A stretch of 64,000 nt of DNA, taken from NCBI RefSeq assembly GCF_020740795.1, contig NC_067287.1:17065501-17129500 (forward strand), written 5' to 3'. Positions 12,001 through 21,584 of this stretch are shown one piece after another. This DNA is from Apus apus (lineage: Eukaryota > Chordata > Aves > Apodiformes > Apodidae). Each line of letters begins with the position of its first letter. The stretch's first letter is position 1. The translations under genes and the position numbers were made by a program. The notes under the pieces were generated by a model. The model ran no database searches, was not told where the DNA came from, and saw only the letters and a list, made by a program, of their open reading frames with translations.

Positions 12001-14917
12001 CAGCTGCCACTGGTGTGCTCGGGGGGTCGTGCTTCACACCTGCAAGTCCCAGACAGTGTTGTCTGTTCGGGGGTAGCAGAAAGGCTCCCACTAGGGGGAG
12101 CAGAAGGGCTGAGTGGGGCTACAGATCCTGTCTCCCTGGGAATCCCGTCTGATGGAGAGGATGGTCTTTCTCCTGTGTATCACGGTGCTGGTTACAATGG
12201 TTTGTGAGTGCCAGCAAGGATGGGGCCTTGAAGCCCTGCTAAATGCCTCCTTGCCCAATAAAACCAATGCAGCATCATGTCACAGTGTTGTGGGTGCCAA
12301 TCCCATCTCTCCCCCGTGTCACCCCTCATGAATAGGCAGGATGGAGGACATAGGGCCCGTCCAAGCCTGGCGCTTACACTTGACCCGGAGCTGTGAGGAC
12401 GTTTGCGATTCCCCAGTAGTGAAGCAGATGATGCCTGCATCCTGGCGGGTGACATGCACCAACACCAGGAGGTGCGTCCTGCCAAAGCTCTTCAGCACGG
12501 TGCAGGGTGACTCCTGCAGCTGCTGCCCATCCCGGCTCCAGCAGATCCCCTCCACCACATCCCGCGTCTCCACACAGAAAACTGCGTTCTCCCCCTCCAT
12601 CACATCCAGCTTCCGTGGCAGCCGCTTCGTGATCACCCCTACAGGAAGAGATGCATGAGAGATGGGGAGGGATGCGGGGAGCAGGGTTGGCTCCCCAGGG
12701 TGGGAGTGAGGTTGAGCAGGAGCAGCAGCACGGCCAATGCCCATGGGAAAGCAGGTGTGGGGAGCAGTAGGGAACCTAGCAAGAAGGGGGATAGGAAGGC
12801 AAAGCCATACCACTAGAGAGACCTGTGCCCCACCTCGGACGGACACCTCAGCGATACTGCGTCCCTTGTCTTTCATCTGGCAGAGGTAGATGCCGTCATC
12901 ATCAGTGCGGGCGTCACGGATAGTCAGGCGCCGCAGCACACCTCGCTCCTCCATCATGTACTTGTGGCTGGGCTGCAGCTCCCTGTCTTCCAGGTACCAG
13001 GCAGTGGGAATGGTCTCCAGTGGCACCTGGCACTCTAGCACAGCATCCTCCCGCTCTGCCACCTCCACATCTGCCAACTGCACCTGGAAGCGCAGCCGGT
13101 GCTCTGCCACCAGGAGAGATGGGCACTGAGGGTACGCAGGGCAGGGCACCCACCCACAGCCTTTTTCTCTGGGCTCTTCCAACTTGCAAATGGTACTGAG
13201 CCCTTGGATCTTCTCTGACCCTCTCTTCTTCATCTTGTATGGGACAGCCACTGCCCAGGGAAGCACATCCCCCAGAGTGGGGGGAACAAAGGCATGGGCT
13301 GGAGACAGCCAGTAAAGCCCCCAGCATCTCAGCAGGGAGCTCTGGGGGACTCAGGAGCATGTATTCCAGCATGTCAAAGCAGGCATGTCAGGGGAGGAGA
13401 GCAGTGGCTTGTAGGTGGGGGGTGCACCAGGTGCCAGGTCACCCCAGAGGCAGGCTGTCCCTATTTGGCAGGGTGGCGCTAGGGGACAGGGCTGCCTCTA
13501 GTGCAGATGCTTGGAGCCATGCCGTGCAGGGCTGCCTGCCAAAACCACTTGGCAGTTTCAAGGGAATTTGTCACCAAGCCACTGTCCCCCTTCCCTACTC
13601 ATGGATGGACGTCTGCAGCCCTCCAGAAACACCAGCTCTCTGCTGGCAAGGAGAGAGGGGCACGGGGGGAGTCAGGTTACCTGGGGAGCCCAGCATCCCC
13701 TGTATCCAGGCCACAACTCTCTCCTGAGGAGCCTGGGATGACCCCATCTGCACAGACATGTGGTTGCCTAGGGATGCTGGGCTCACACATAGACACATCG
13801 CTGCCAGATGAAAATCCCTGGACACCCCCCCACAACTCCCAGCATCTGGCCATCTCCAGCAGTGTTTGGCCACACTCCTACCTTTCACCTGGAGCTGAAC
13901 TGCACTGAGGGTCTGGCCAGCAGTGTTGGACGCAGTGCAGACATACAGCCCCTGGTCCTGGGGTTTGCAGTACAGCACCTTGAGGATGAAGTAACCCTCA
14001 CGGTCCTCATAGATGAGGTGCCTGCGGCTGGGGACAAGGGATTTGCCATCCTTCTGCCAGACAATCTCTGGCTTGGGCTTGCCAGTGACATAGCAGCGAA
14101 ACTTGGCGTGCTTCCCCACGCTCACAGTGAACGCCTTGGCCCCCAGTGCCCCGGCCAGCACTGTGCCATTGGGCACACGGGTCTCGGGTCCCATGTGCTG
14201 TCCTGTCACATGCTGCCGCCGCCGCTTCTGCTCTGCCAGCAGCTCGGGGCCATCAGCAGGAGAGCCATTGGGGAGCCCATCCAGTGGTGCCCGGGGTTCA
14301 ACCAGGAGCATGGCAGCAGCCAGGGCCTGCCGGGAGCCACTGCGTGCCCGGCACACATAGACCCCCGCATCCGGGGGCCGGGCACCAAACAGCTTCAGGA
14401 AGTGCCAGTCCTCTGGCTCCTGCCCCACCAAGAAGTGGCTGCTCTCAAAGAGGTCAGACAGCTTGCGCCCATCCTTCTCCCAGTCCAGCACTGGGCAGGG
14501 CTGCCCAGACACCCTGCAGGTGAACATCACATCCTCCCCCCGGCACACTCGTGTGGATGAGGGGGCAATGAGGAAGGCGGGCTCCTTGCCACCTGAGCAT
14601 TCCTCTTCCTGGGGCTCCCCTGCCTCCACCTTGAGTGTGGCAGCAGCATAGGTCTCACCAACACTGTTCTTGGCCTTGCAGACATAGAGCCCACTGTCCT
14701 GGGGGGTGGCATGGGACACCAGCAGGCTGTACAGGTCCCCCTTGGCCTCCATGTGGAAGCGGCCCATAGGCTCAATCGGGATCTTGTCTTTCTCCCAGAG
14801 GATGCTTGGCTGGGGGTCACCTGTAATCTGGCAGCTCAGGACGGCATCAGCACCACTTCGCACTGTGAAGGCCTGTGGATAGGCCAGGAACCTGGGGGCT
14901 CCCCTAAACCCCTCCAT
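94..14917 (-). CDS. OBSL1: Obscurin-like 1, 5' 24 coding exons (3' end outside window)
   Basis: Cytoskeletal Ig-repeat adaptor; known family roles are titin/myomesin binding at the M-band and the CUL7-CCDC8 (3M) growth complex. Coding exons (minus): 13882-14917, 12834-13103, 12378-12638, 11734-12039, 11345-11617, 10847-11122, 10437-10709, 7661-7933, 7004-7279, 6651-6923, 6030-6305, 5525-5800, 5160-5435, 4608-4889, 3542-3817, 3151-3426, 2801-3067, 2375-2644, 2027-2293, 1459-1725, 990-1102, 671-824, 419-580, 94-198. About 2261 codons are present. Exon 1 carries Ig1-3, exons 2 and 3 one Ig each, exon 4 an FN3, and exons 5-20 one Ig each. The last two Igs are split over exon pairs 21/22 and 23/24. 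Ig signatures such as DAGEFVCDAG and C...W...YxC recur. KRLPRKLDV in exon 3 and GKHAKFRCYV in exon 1 match OBSL1 rather than obscurin. Nearly all introns are phase 1. The ATG has strong context (GCAATGG). The exon 5 acceptor could instead be at 11623. Confidence 0.93.
4361..4370. promoter_or_regulatory. OBSL1: MEF2-consensus motif in an OBSL1 intron
   Basis: CTAAATTTAA fits the MEF2 consensus YTAWWWWTAR exactly. It lies in the 790-bp intron 3818-4607, in GC-rich surroundings where an AT-rich ten-mer is uncommon, with a GATA-type TTATCA about 45 bp to the right. Muscle use is inferred only from the motif and from OBSL1 biology. Confidence 0.3.
6651..6923 (-). repeat. OBSL1: OBSL1 Ig exon, type A copy 3
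   Basis: One 273-bp phase 1-1 exon encoding a complete Ig domain that begins EAPVRIIDSNEEAPHAY. It differs from copy 2 (7661-7933) at about 10 of 91 residues, mostly in the last strand. Its acceptor flank (GCCGAAGGATA read on the plus strand) is shared with copy 1, not with the nearer copy 2. Confidence 0.85.
7004..7279 (-). repeat. OBSL1: OBSL1 Ig exon, type B copy 2
   Basis: Partner of the type B exon at 10847-11122, less similar to it than the type A copies are to each other. It lies between type A copies 2 and 3, so the array is not a simple head-to-tail repeat of one unit. Confidence 0.8.
7661..7933 (-). repeat. OBSL1: OBSL1 Ig exon, type A copy 2
   Basis: This 273-bp Ig exon is nearly identical to copy 1 (10437-10709): four amino-acid differences in 91, counted from the translations. 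The donor-side intron also shares a short match (CTGCATCACACCCA on the plus strand) with copy 1, so the duplicated segment extended slightly beyond the exon. Confidence 0.88.
7934..10436 (-). other. OBSL1: Largest OBSL1 intron in the window, between the near-identical Ig exons
   Basis: A 2.5-kb intron where most OBSL1 introns here are 100-800 bp. I see no Ig-exon remnant, no recognisable repeat and no coding frame with family resemblance. The right third (9.5-10.1 kb) is more AT-rich than the rest. Confidence 0.6.
10437..10709 (-). repeat. OBSL1: OBSL1 Ig exon, type A copy 1
   Basis: First of three type A Ig exons in transcript order, separated from copy 2 by a 2.5-kb intron. It has the same EAPVRIIDSNEEAPHAY start and the RCRLVLPCARPQDAGEF core. 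Phase 1 at both ends means it can be gained or lost without a frame change. Confidence 0.88.
10847..11122 (-). repeat. OBSL1: OBSL1 Ig exon, type B copy 1
   Basis: A 276-bp Ig exon (VPQVHITLVPEAEQLREV...). It is clearly paralogous to type B copy 2 at 7004-7279 (APQVYIAPVHEAQQLQEV...), sharing the block LPVLLECQVSPPDA and WLKDGEAV. In transcript order the array reads B1-A1-A2-B2-A3. Confidence 0.8.
11150..11275 (+). mobile_element. CR1 LINE 3' fragment in an OBSL1 intron
   Basis: The text GAACTAGATGATTTTTAAGG, then TCTTTTACAACCC, ends in TCTATGATTCTATGA. This is the 3' end of an avian CR1 in plus orientation, antisense to OBSL1. Only about 125 bp remain, 5'-truncated as is usual for CR1. Confidence 0.85.
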
Positions 14918-14946
14918 TGCAATCTTTCCAGGATCACGGCAGGCAA
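14918..14946 (-). other. OBSL1: Probable OBSL1 5' UTR part of the first coding exon
   Basis: Directly upstream of the OBSL1 start, a pyrimidine-rich CTGTCCTGACCAG acceptor-like site ends at 14947 on the minus strand. The coding exon would then begin with about 29 untranslated bases, and an upstream non-coding first exon must lie farther right (15-17 kb). I could not locate that exon. The TSS could also lie inside this exon. Confidence 0.35.
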
Positions 14947-17540
14947 CTGGTCAGGACAGCAGTGGGGATCATCAGCCTGGAGAGATGCACAGACAAGTGG
15001 GGGCATGGGGTCAGGCTTTGGAAAAGGGACCACCATGGAGTAGCACCAGGGGAGACCCCTGCCCAGAGTGAAGCCCCCAGCAGCATACCCATACTGCAGG
15101 AGCATCACCCTTGCTCTGAGCACACCCAGCCCACTGGATACACTCTTCTATCAGCCTGAATCACCCATTTCCCAGGCCAAAAGCAACAGAAGAGGTGACA
15201 AAAGGGGCTCTTTGCACTCCAAGAGGCCAGTGCACCCATAGCCCAGACTGCCTGCCCCAGGGTCACAGGGGACCTCAGCTCAAGGGGCAGCAGACCCTTG
15301 TCTAGATGAGGAGTGCAGGCTCGCTGGGTGCTGGGGACTGGGGATGGAGATGGCCGAGGCAGGACGGCCCCAGCCCGCCCCTTCCCCACCCGCGGGGCAT
15401 TCCTGCAGTATCGGGTGGTGGCAGAGCCGCATTCCTGCAGCATCTGGGCTGGCTCAGCAGGCAGGTGCTGACATGGGGCTGTCGCAGGCAGGAGGCAGTC
15501 AGCCAGATCTGGGTGCTTCCTCCAGGAGTCGGAGGGACAGAGGCCCCCCTTGTGCTCAGCAATCCCCCAATGGGACCTTCCCTGGGGCAAAGTGTGAAGC
15601 AGGTCTCCCACCAGAGTGTGGTCCCACAGATAGGATACAGCCCACGGGTATTGAAAGCCACGGCTGGAAATAGTCACTCAAGCCCCAGGGAGCTGAGAGA
15701 AGTCCTGGAGGGGAACAGGTACTGCTTTTGGAGGGCACTGCCTCCATCCCCAGTGTTGCGGGTAGCCACCATGCCCATCATCGTGGGCTGGAGCTGGGCA
15801 GGATGCTCTGTGCCTCCCCTGAGCGAGCACATACCAGCTTCAGCTGACACCATGGTGGGGCTGGAGCAGAGGCATCTCTGCCTCCCTCGGGCAGGAGGAA
15901 GAGAAACAATAATAGAGAGCCATAGAGGGCTGTGGAAGAGGGCTAGTCCCTAAGGAGTGGCAGGAATCAGGGCCAGATTCTCTTCCCAGACCCTCACCCC
16001 TGGGATGCTGCATCCATTCAGAGCCACCTACCTGGACACACACTCCCCAGACCCACAGGCCACCCCACGGCAACTCCTGCAGACACACACGGCCTCAACA
16101 GCTCAGCCACCCTACTGCTCTTTCAGCCACCCCATTCCCTGATTGCCCTGCCCCATGCAGCCCCACAGCCCAGTCCCCTGCCCCACTCACACACCTCACT
16201 CCGCAGCCTCTCTCCCGTCTCCCAGTGCCGACACCAGCTCCTGCCTCTTCCCCCAGCTCCGCTCCTGGGTGTCAGTGCACAGAGACCAAACGTTACAAAT
16301 GCCTGCAGCTGCTATCCCCAAAAATACCCTCCGATGACACGCTGGGTTGATAAGGCTGAGTCTGCTCCGTTCAGCGCCTCGCCAGGGCTGGGCTGGCCTA
16401 TGTTTAGCAGTCTGGAGAGAGCCACGGGGCCTGTGGCAGGCAGGCAGGGCTCCATCTCCAGAGATCTGGCATGCTGCAAGCCCAGCCATGCCTGGGTGCT
16501 AGGTCTGGCTGTGGCAGGAGGCAACACGCCACACGGGGTGCACAGCATGGGACATCAGGCTGCAATAGGACGGGACATGCCCAGCAGGACATTCTGCACA
16601 GGGTGGGATACGCCACACCAGATGCTGCATGATGGCAGGGGACAGGATGCGCCACATGGGCCACACTTTGTGGGACCCCTGGCAGCAGGAGGAGCGGAGG
16701 GGTACAGAGGCTGCCCACCACCCTGCAGGCAGAGCTGCTGGATGGGGAATGCCTGTCCCTGAAGGCGGCAGAGGGAGGAAGGGCAGTACATGCTGGGTAC
16801 CATCACAGCCTGCACCCCTCCTGTGCCAGGAGCCAGTTTTCTGTCAGCCAGCCCAAACATCACCACAGCATCCTTCTCCCAGCACTGCTGCAGGATCTCC
16901 AGCACTGCATCACCTCTTTCTTCCTCATCCTCCTCCTCTCCTGAAGCTGGTCCAGCCTTTCCCAGCTCCAGGCAGTGTGAGGACATCTTGCCATCCCTCC
17001 TGCTTCACATCCCCAGGACTTGGCCAGCCTTCAGGTTGCCCTGGAGATGCCACAGCCCTCCAAGCCCTCATTCTGCCCTCCCCAGGTCCCCCTCCTTGCA
17101 TCTTAGCTGCCCTGTGACACTGGGTTGTCCCGGTCACCTCCAGCAGGAGAGTGTCCAGCCTGCTAACCCCAGTGTGCCCCCTAACTGGGGCCTTGCAGGG
17201 CTCTGGACTCTGCAGGTCCCTGCCAGGATATGTGGGCTCTGCACAGCCACTGCCACCTTCCACTGTCCACCCCAAAGCCCTCAGTCTGCAGCTCCTCCAG
17301 CATGGGGGGCACCCAGCACTGGTAGCTGGAAAGCTTGCCCAGTGTGCCCCCTCCACCCCTGCCAGCACAGGAAAACCTTCCTGCCAGCACCCTGCCTGCA
17401 GCCCAGCCTCCCCAGCCCCACGCACCCAACGCCCCCAGCAGCATTGTGCCCCTCGCCTTGCATCCCCCTGCCTGGGTGCCCTCCCCTCCCAGACCACACT
17501 GTCCTTGCAGTCCTCACATTCCAGACGTCTCAGCGCTTTC
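14947..17540. other. OBSL1-INHA divergent intergenic region
   Basis: The two genes are transcribed away from each other across about 2.6 kb, so both promoters should lie here. The stretch 15.3-15.5 kb is GC-richer. An AT-rich CCCCAAAAATACCC, an imperfect CArG-like sequence, lies near 16316. No coding frame in either direction looks like a known protein. Confidence 0.6.
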
Positions 17541-17549
17541 ACTGCCCAG

Positions 17550-17594
17550 AGATAATATTCACGGCGAGCAGACGTTTGCGTCAGTGTTAGATAG
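17550..17594 (+). promoter_or_regulatory. INHA: INHA proximal promoter: CRE-like and GATA motifs
   Basis: TGCGTCAG at 17577-17584 is the same variant cAMP response element described for mammalian inhibin alpha promoters. AGATAA lies at 17550 and AGATAG at 17589. The cluster ends about 115 bp before the INHA start codon, as expected for a proximal promoter. cAMP/FSH control in ovary and testis is inferred from the mammalian gene. I did not find an SF-1 site with certainty. Confidence 0.6.
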
Positions 17595-17708
17595 GTCTCA
17601 ATGCCACCCTGCCCCGGGGGGAGCACAGCAGGCAGACAGGCTGGGCAGGCAGGCAGGATCCTGCGGCAGATCCCCCCCAGCCGCCAGCCCGCTGTGTGCC
17701 CCGTGGTC

Positions 17709-19425
17709 ATGCTGCTTCTCCTGCACCTGCTGCCTGCCATGCTGCCCACCAGCGCCCTGGCCGGCTGCACTGGGGCTGGTGCTGATCGGCAGCTCATCCT
17801 GGCCAAGGTGCGGGCTCGGGTGCTGGAGCATCTGAGCCCCCCGCTTCTCCAAGAGGAGCCCCAGAAGGAAGCAAGGAGGGTGCACCGGAGAGACATCCTT
17901 GAAAATGCTGAAGTCAAGCCCGAGGATCTGGAAGACACCTCCCAGGTGATCCTTTTCCCTTCCACAGGTGAGAACAGAATGGCTGTACGGAGAAAGCAGA
18001 GGGATGAAGCAGGGTAGGGGCTTGGGCAGTGCGGATGCAGCAGGATGAAGGAGCTGCTGTGGGGGTCGGTGGGAGAAGAGAAAAAGGGTATGCCAGACTG
18101 GGGCAAAGGCATGGATGAGGTGTGGTAGAGAGCCAGGAGGAAGAAAGGGATGGCAAGCAGGAAAGGGATGGCAAGCAGGTACAGGCAGAGCAGCACAGGA
18201 CACAGCCAGGGAGGGGGCAGGCAGCACAAGCGGGTACCGAGAGTCTGGGGAACAGCTGGGCCAGGTGGGATGTGGAGAGATGGGGAGGTTTGAGGGGAAG
18301 GCAGGATAGGATAGGATAGGCTGGGATGTTAGGGAACGGGGCAGGATGCTGGGAAATGGGATGGGATAAAAGGGACAGGGCGAGAGACTGTGGGATGGGG
18401 CAGAATGTCCAGTTATGGACAGGACACTGGGAGATGGGGCAGGGCACTGGGCGACAGGGGCAGCAGTTACCCATCAGCTTAGCCCACAGCAGGGGTCAGC
18501 TGTGGGGTGCAGTGCAGTGGCTGCTGATAGCACTAGACAGCAGCTCCCCTGCACCCTGCCACAGCCCCCACTGGCAGCTGGGAGCCCTGCCAGCACCTTG
18601 GGGACCCTCTGCAGCACCCCACCTCCTGCCTGGCACTGGGGACCCTCCCTGCCTTTGGGTGTGCACCCAGAGCTTCTTTCTCACCCCACAGATGTGCCCT
18701 GTGAGTCCACACAGCCAGACAAGCTGCTGGAGGAAGAAGGGATTTTCACCTACCTCTTCCAGCCCTCGGCACACAGCCAGAGCCGTGCGGTGACCTCTGC
18801 CCAGCTCTGGTTTTACACTGGCCCCTCGGCTGCTCCCAACCACTCGGCTCCTGACGTGTTGACCCTGTCACCGCAGGGCCGTGTGCCAGTGACAGCCACA
18901 ATGGTGCAGACACCTGAGAACTGGACAGTGTTTCACCTTGCCCCAGCCCTGCTGCCACAGCTCTCGCAGCCACTCTTCGTGCTCCTGGTGCGCTGCCCTG
19001 GCTGTCCTTGCCTGGCCGATGGGGACAAGATGCCCTTCTTGGTGGCCACCACCCAGGCCAAGGGCAGTGAGAGGGCTCGTCGTTCCACTGTGCCCTGGTC
19101 CCCAGCTGCCCTGAGCCTGCTGCAGCGCCCATCCGAGGACCTGGCTGCCCATACCAACTGCCGCCGGGCTTCCCTCAACATCTCCTTTGAGGAGCTGGGC
19201 TGGGACAAGTGGATTGTGCATCCCAGCAGCTTTGTTTTCCAATACTGTCATGGGAGCTGTGCTGAGGGCCACGGGCTGAGCCACCGCCTGGGTGTGCAGC
19301 TCTGCTGTGCTGCCCTGCCTGGCACCATGCGCTCCCTGCGTGTCCGCACCACCTCTGATGGTGGGTACTCCTTCAAGTATGAGACGGTGCCCAACATCCT
19401 GGCCCAGGACTGCACCTGTGTCTAA
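17709..19425 (+). CDS. INHA: Inhibin alpha subunit precursor (two exons, 330 aa)
   Basis: TGF-beta superfamily subunit that pairs with inhibin beta chains to form inhibins, secreted gonadal hormones that restrain pituitary FSH. Coding exons are 17709-17967 and 18692-19425, with a phase 1 intron of 724 bp. The start [13 protein letters not shown] is a signal peptide. RARRS near residue 212 is the furin-type site before the mature chain. The mature domain carries [27 protein letters not shown] and the C-terminal cysteines of DCTCV, the cystine-knot pattern. [18 protein letters not shown] is almost identical to the human protein. The loop after YCHGSC is much shorter than in the human protein as I recall it. 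Potential N-glycosylation sites are NHS, NWT and NIS. AATAAA at 19969 follows the stop. Confidence 0.96.
17968..18691 (+). other. INHA: INHA intron with GGGA-rich degenerate repeats
   Basis: GT at 17968 and AG at 18691 are clear. From about 18300 to 18450 the sequence is a degenerate purine-rich run with GGATA and GGGATGG-like units (four GGATA-type units near 18304-18322). I see nothing coding. Confidence 0.7.
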
Positions 19426-19968
19426 GGCATCCCACAGCCCAGCCCTGGACCATGATCCCACCCAGGAGGAGTCACTCGCCCAGGGGACCACTGACCCTAT
19501 GCCACAGGGACATGAGAGGGACCCAGCGAGGGAGTCTGGGCTGTGCCACCTTCTTCTGCACAAGCCAGAGTTTCAGGCGGCCCTGGGTTCAGTCACGTTG
19601 CCAGATCTGTGCTGGGGCTGGTCCCATCCCAGAGCAAGCCAGGGCATGGCAGTGCAGGGACAGGCCCAGCCTCTGGCAGAGCTGCCAAAGCCAGCCTGCT
19701 GTCTGCTAGCAGCTCAGCGCCCCTTTCTCCCCACCTGCTCCCTTCCCTGATTCACACCCCCAAAGACTGGGGTCTTGCTGCTGCAGTGTGCACCAGCCTC
19801 CCCATGGCCCCAGGCAGGACCAGGCTGACACGGCAGGGATCACAATGTGCAAGGGCGAGCCCGTGCCAGGACCTCAACGCTGCTGGCAGGGCGGACAGCA
19901 TGTGTGGCACTGCAAGCGAGCCCTCTCCTGGCAGCACAGCCTGTTGGAAAGCTTAATGGGATGAATGA

Positions 19969-19974
19969 AATAAA
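19969..19974 (+). terminator. INHA: INHA polyadenylation signal
   Basis: Canonical AATAAA, 544 bp after the INHA stop codon. It is the first canonical hexamer downstream on this strand that I found, giving a 3' UTR of about 0.56 kb. Confidence 0.75.
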
Positions 19975-20627
19975 CCCATTCTCTTTATCAAAACAGCCTG
20001 GAAACTCCAGCTTCCATCAGAGGCAATCACTGATGTGGCACGGGGTTGCACGGTGGGACTGCGCAGTGGGATGTGAGCTCCCTGGGGGCTTTTGGCTGGG
20101 GGAGAAAGGGGACAGGCAAGCACTGCAAGAGGCATCCAGCTCTGACCTGGGGTCCTACAGAGGAGACTGAGGGTGTTGCTGGCTAAAATTGGCATAGCAT
20201 GGCTGGGTATTTGATCCAGCCCTGGAGCAGAAGAGAGCAGGGCAGGGCAGCATCCTCTCTGCTCCCTGCTGCAGCAGGATGGGGAGACACGGGGATGGCA
20301 GTGGAATGGGGAGGCATAAGGGTGGCAGCAGGATGGGAAGGCACAGGGAAGCCCCTCACTGGGCCCCTCACCCAGGACAAGACCACACAGGAATGTGGCC
20401 GGAGCAATCCCACTCCACCAGGCTGATGGAGGCTGCGTGGCTGCAGCCGCCTCTGCACGGCAGGAATGACTGAGTCACCCAGATCAGCGGGGAGGTCTCA
20501 CGGCAGGCGGGCAGGCTGCCTGCCCCAGCCCAGCTGCACAGGATTCCCTTCCCACCCCTTCCTCCCAAAGGACCGGATGCAGCAGTTCAGTACAAAACGT
20601 CTCCAGCCTTTACTAATATAGATATTA

Positions 20628-20661
20628 AAAAAAAAAAAAAAAAAAAAGGAAGAAGAAAAAA
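20628..20661. repeat. Poly(A) tract and A-rich tail
   Basis: About 20 A residues run from 20628, followed by GGAAGAAG and AAAAAAA. It sits between the converging INHA and connexin genes. It could be a retroposed tail or a simple expansion; no source gene is recognisable beside it. Confidence 0.7.
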
Positions 20662-21365
20662 ACAGAGTGACAATAATTTCTGAGTAAAAAACAACACGAC
20701 AAAAATTCCTTTGTGACCCCAGCTGAGATGATGAGAAATGCCCCAGTGGCTCCTGGCTGAGCCTGACTGAGGGCACTGTGTCTCCCCCTCTGCGAGACCA
20801 GGGTCCAGCCGCACACAAGGGGGTCCTGGCCTCATGGCCAGAGTGGGAGGGAATGGGCTTTGGTCCAACGGCAGCTGGCCAGGAGCAGGGCAGAGGAGGC
20901 GGGAAGGACAGCCCCTGCCCTCTGCACAGACATTTCTCAGCAGGCCAGCCCCATGGCTGACACCCGTGTCAAGACTCCACACAGGACAGCCCCTCTGGCC
21001 ACATCAGCACCAGCACCACCAGGAACCCCCGTCCCTCCTCTCCCCACTGTCCCCTCTGCCTCAAGCATAATGCCAGCCTGGCGCCCTGCCCCATGGTTCA
21101 GCCCGGCCAGCCGGACCCCCAGGCTTGGTTCCCCTAAACCCCCACGCTGTGGGAACAATGCTGACTTCACCAGCATGCACAGCACTGGCTGGTGTATCGG
21201 CAGGTGGCAGGGGGATGAGAGGGCATGGGGAGGCACAAGCAGAAGATGCTGCAGGAAAAGGGTGCAGGAGGAGGACAAGGGGGTGAAACAGGAGATGGGA
21301 GGCACAGGCCCAGAACAGGGATCAGGAGCAGATTATAAAAATGCCGGGGTGCACACGCTGGCAAG

Positions 21366-21371
21366 TTTATA
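21366..21371 (-). terminator. Possible connexin polyadenylation signal (variant TATAAA)
   Basis: No canonical AATAAA was found on the minus strand shortly after the connexin stop. TATAAA, a known weaker variant, occurs here about 215 bp downstream of the stop in an AT-rich stretch. Tentative. Confidence 0.25.
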
Positions 21372-21584
21372 AAAACATACAAAAATAAGATATTCCCTTT
21401 GTGAAAATTAAGTAGGAATGTCCCTCAAGGCCCCCATCCCTGCCACTGCCCACCAGGACAGGGCTGCCCAGCCAGCCCTGCCAGACAGGCACGTGTCACT
21501 CTCCACCCTGCACTCCAGGCAGGTTGCCTGTCCCACGGTGGTGGCAGCAGCCGCTCTGGCAGAAACTGATGTCCCTGGCGACAT

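Noticed and set aside
16312-16330. CArG box in the OBSL1 upstream region
   Set aside because: CCAAAAATAC breaks the CC(A/T)6GG consensus at the right half; it is mentioned only as an imperfect match.
16925-18229. Minus-strand 434-codon frame opposite the INHA promoter and first exon
   Set aside because: Antisense to a well-supported exon, low complexity, and no splice or family support.
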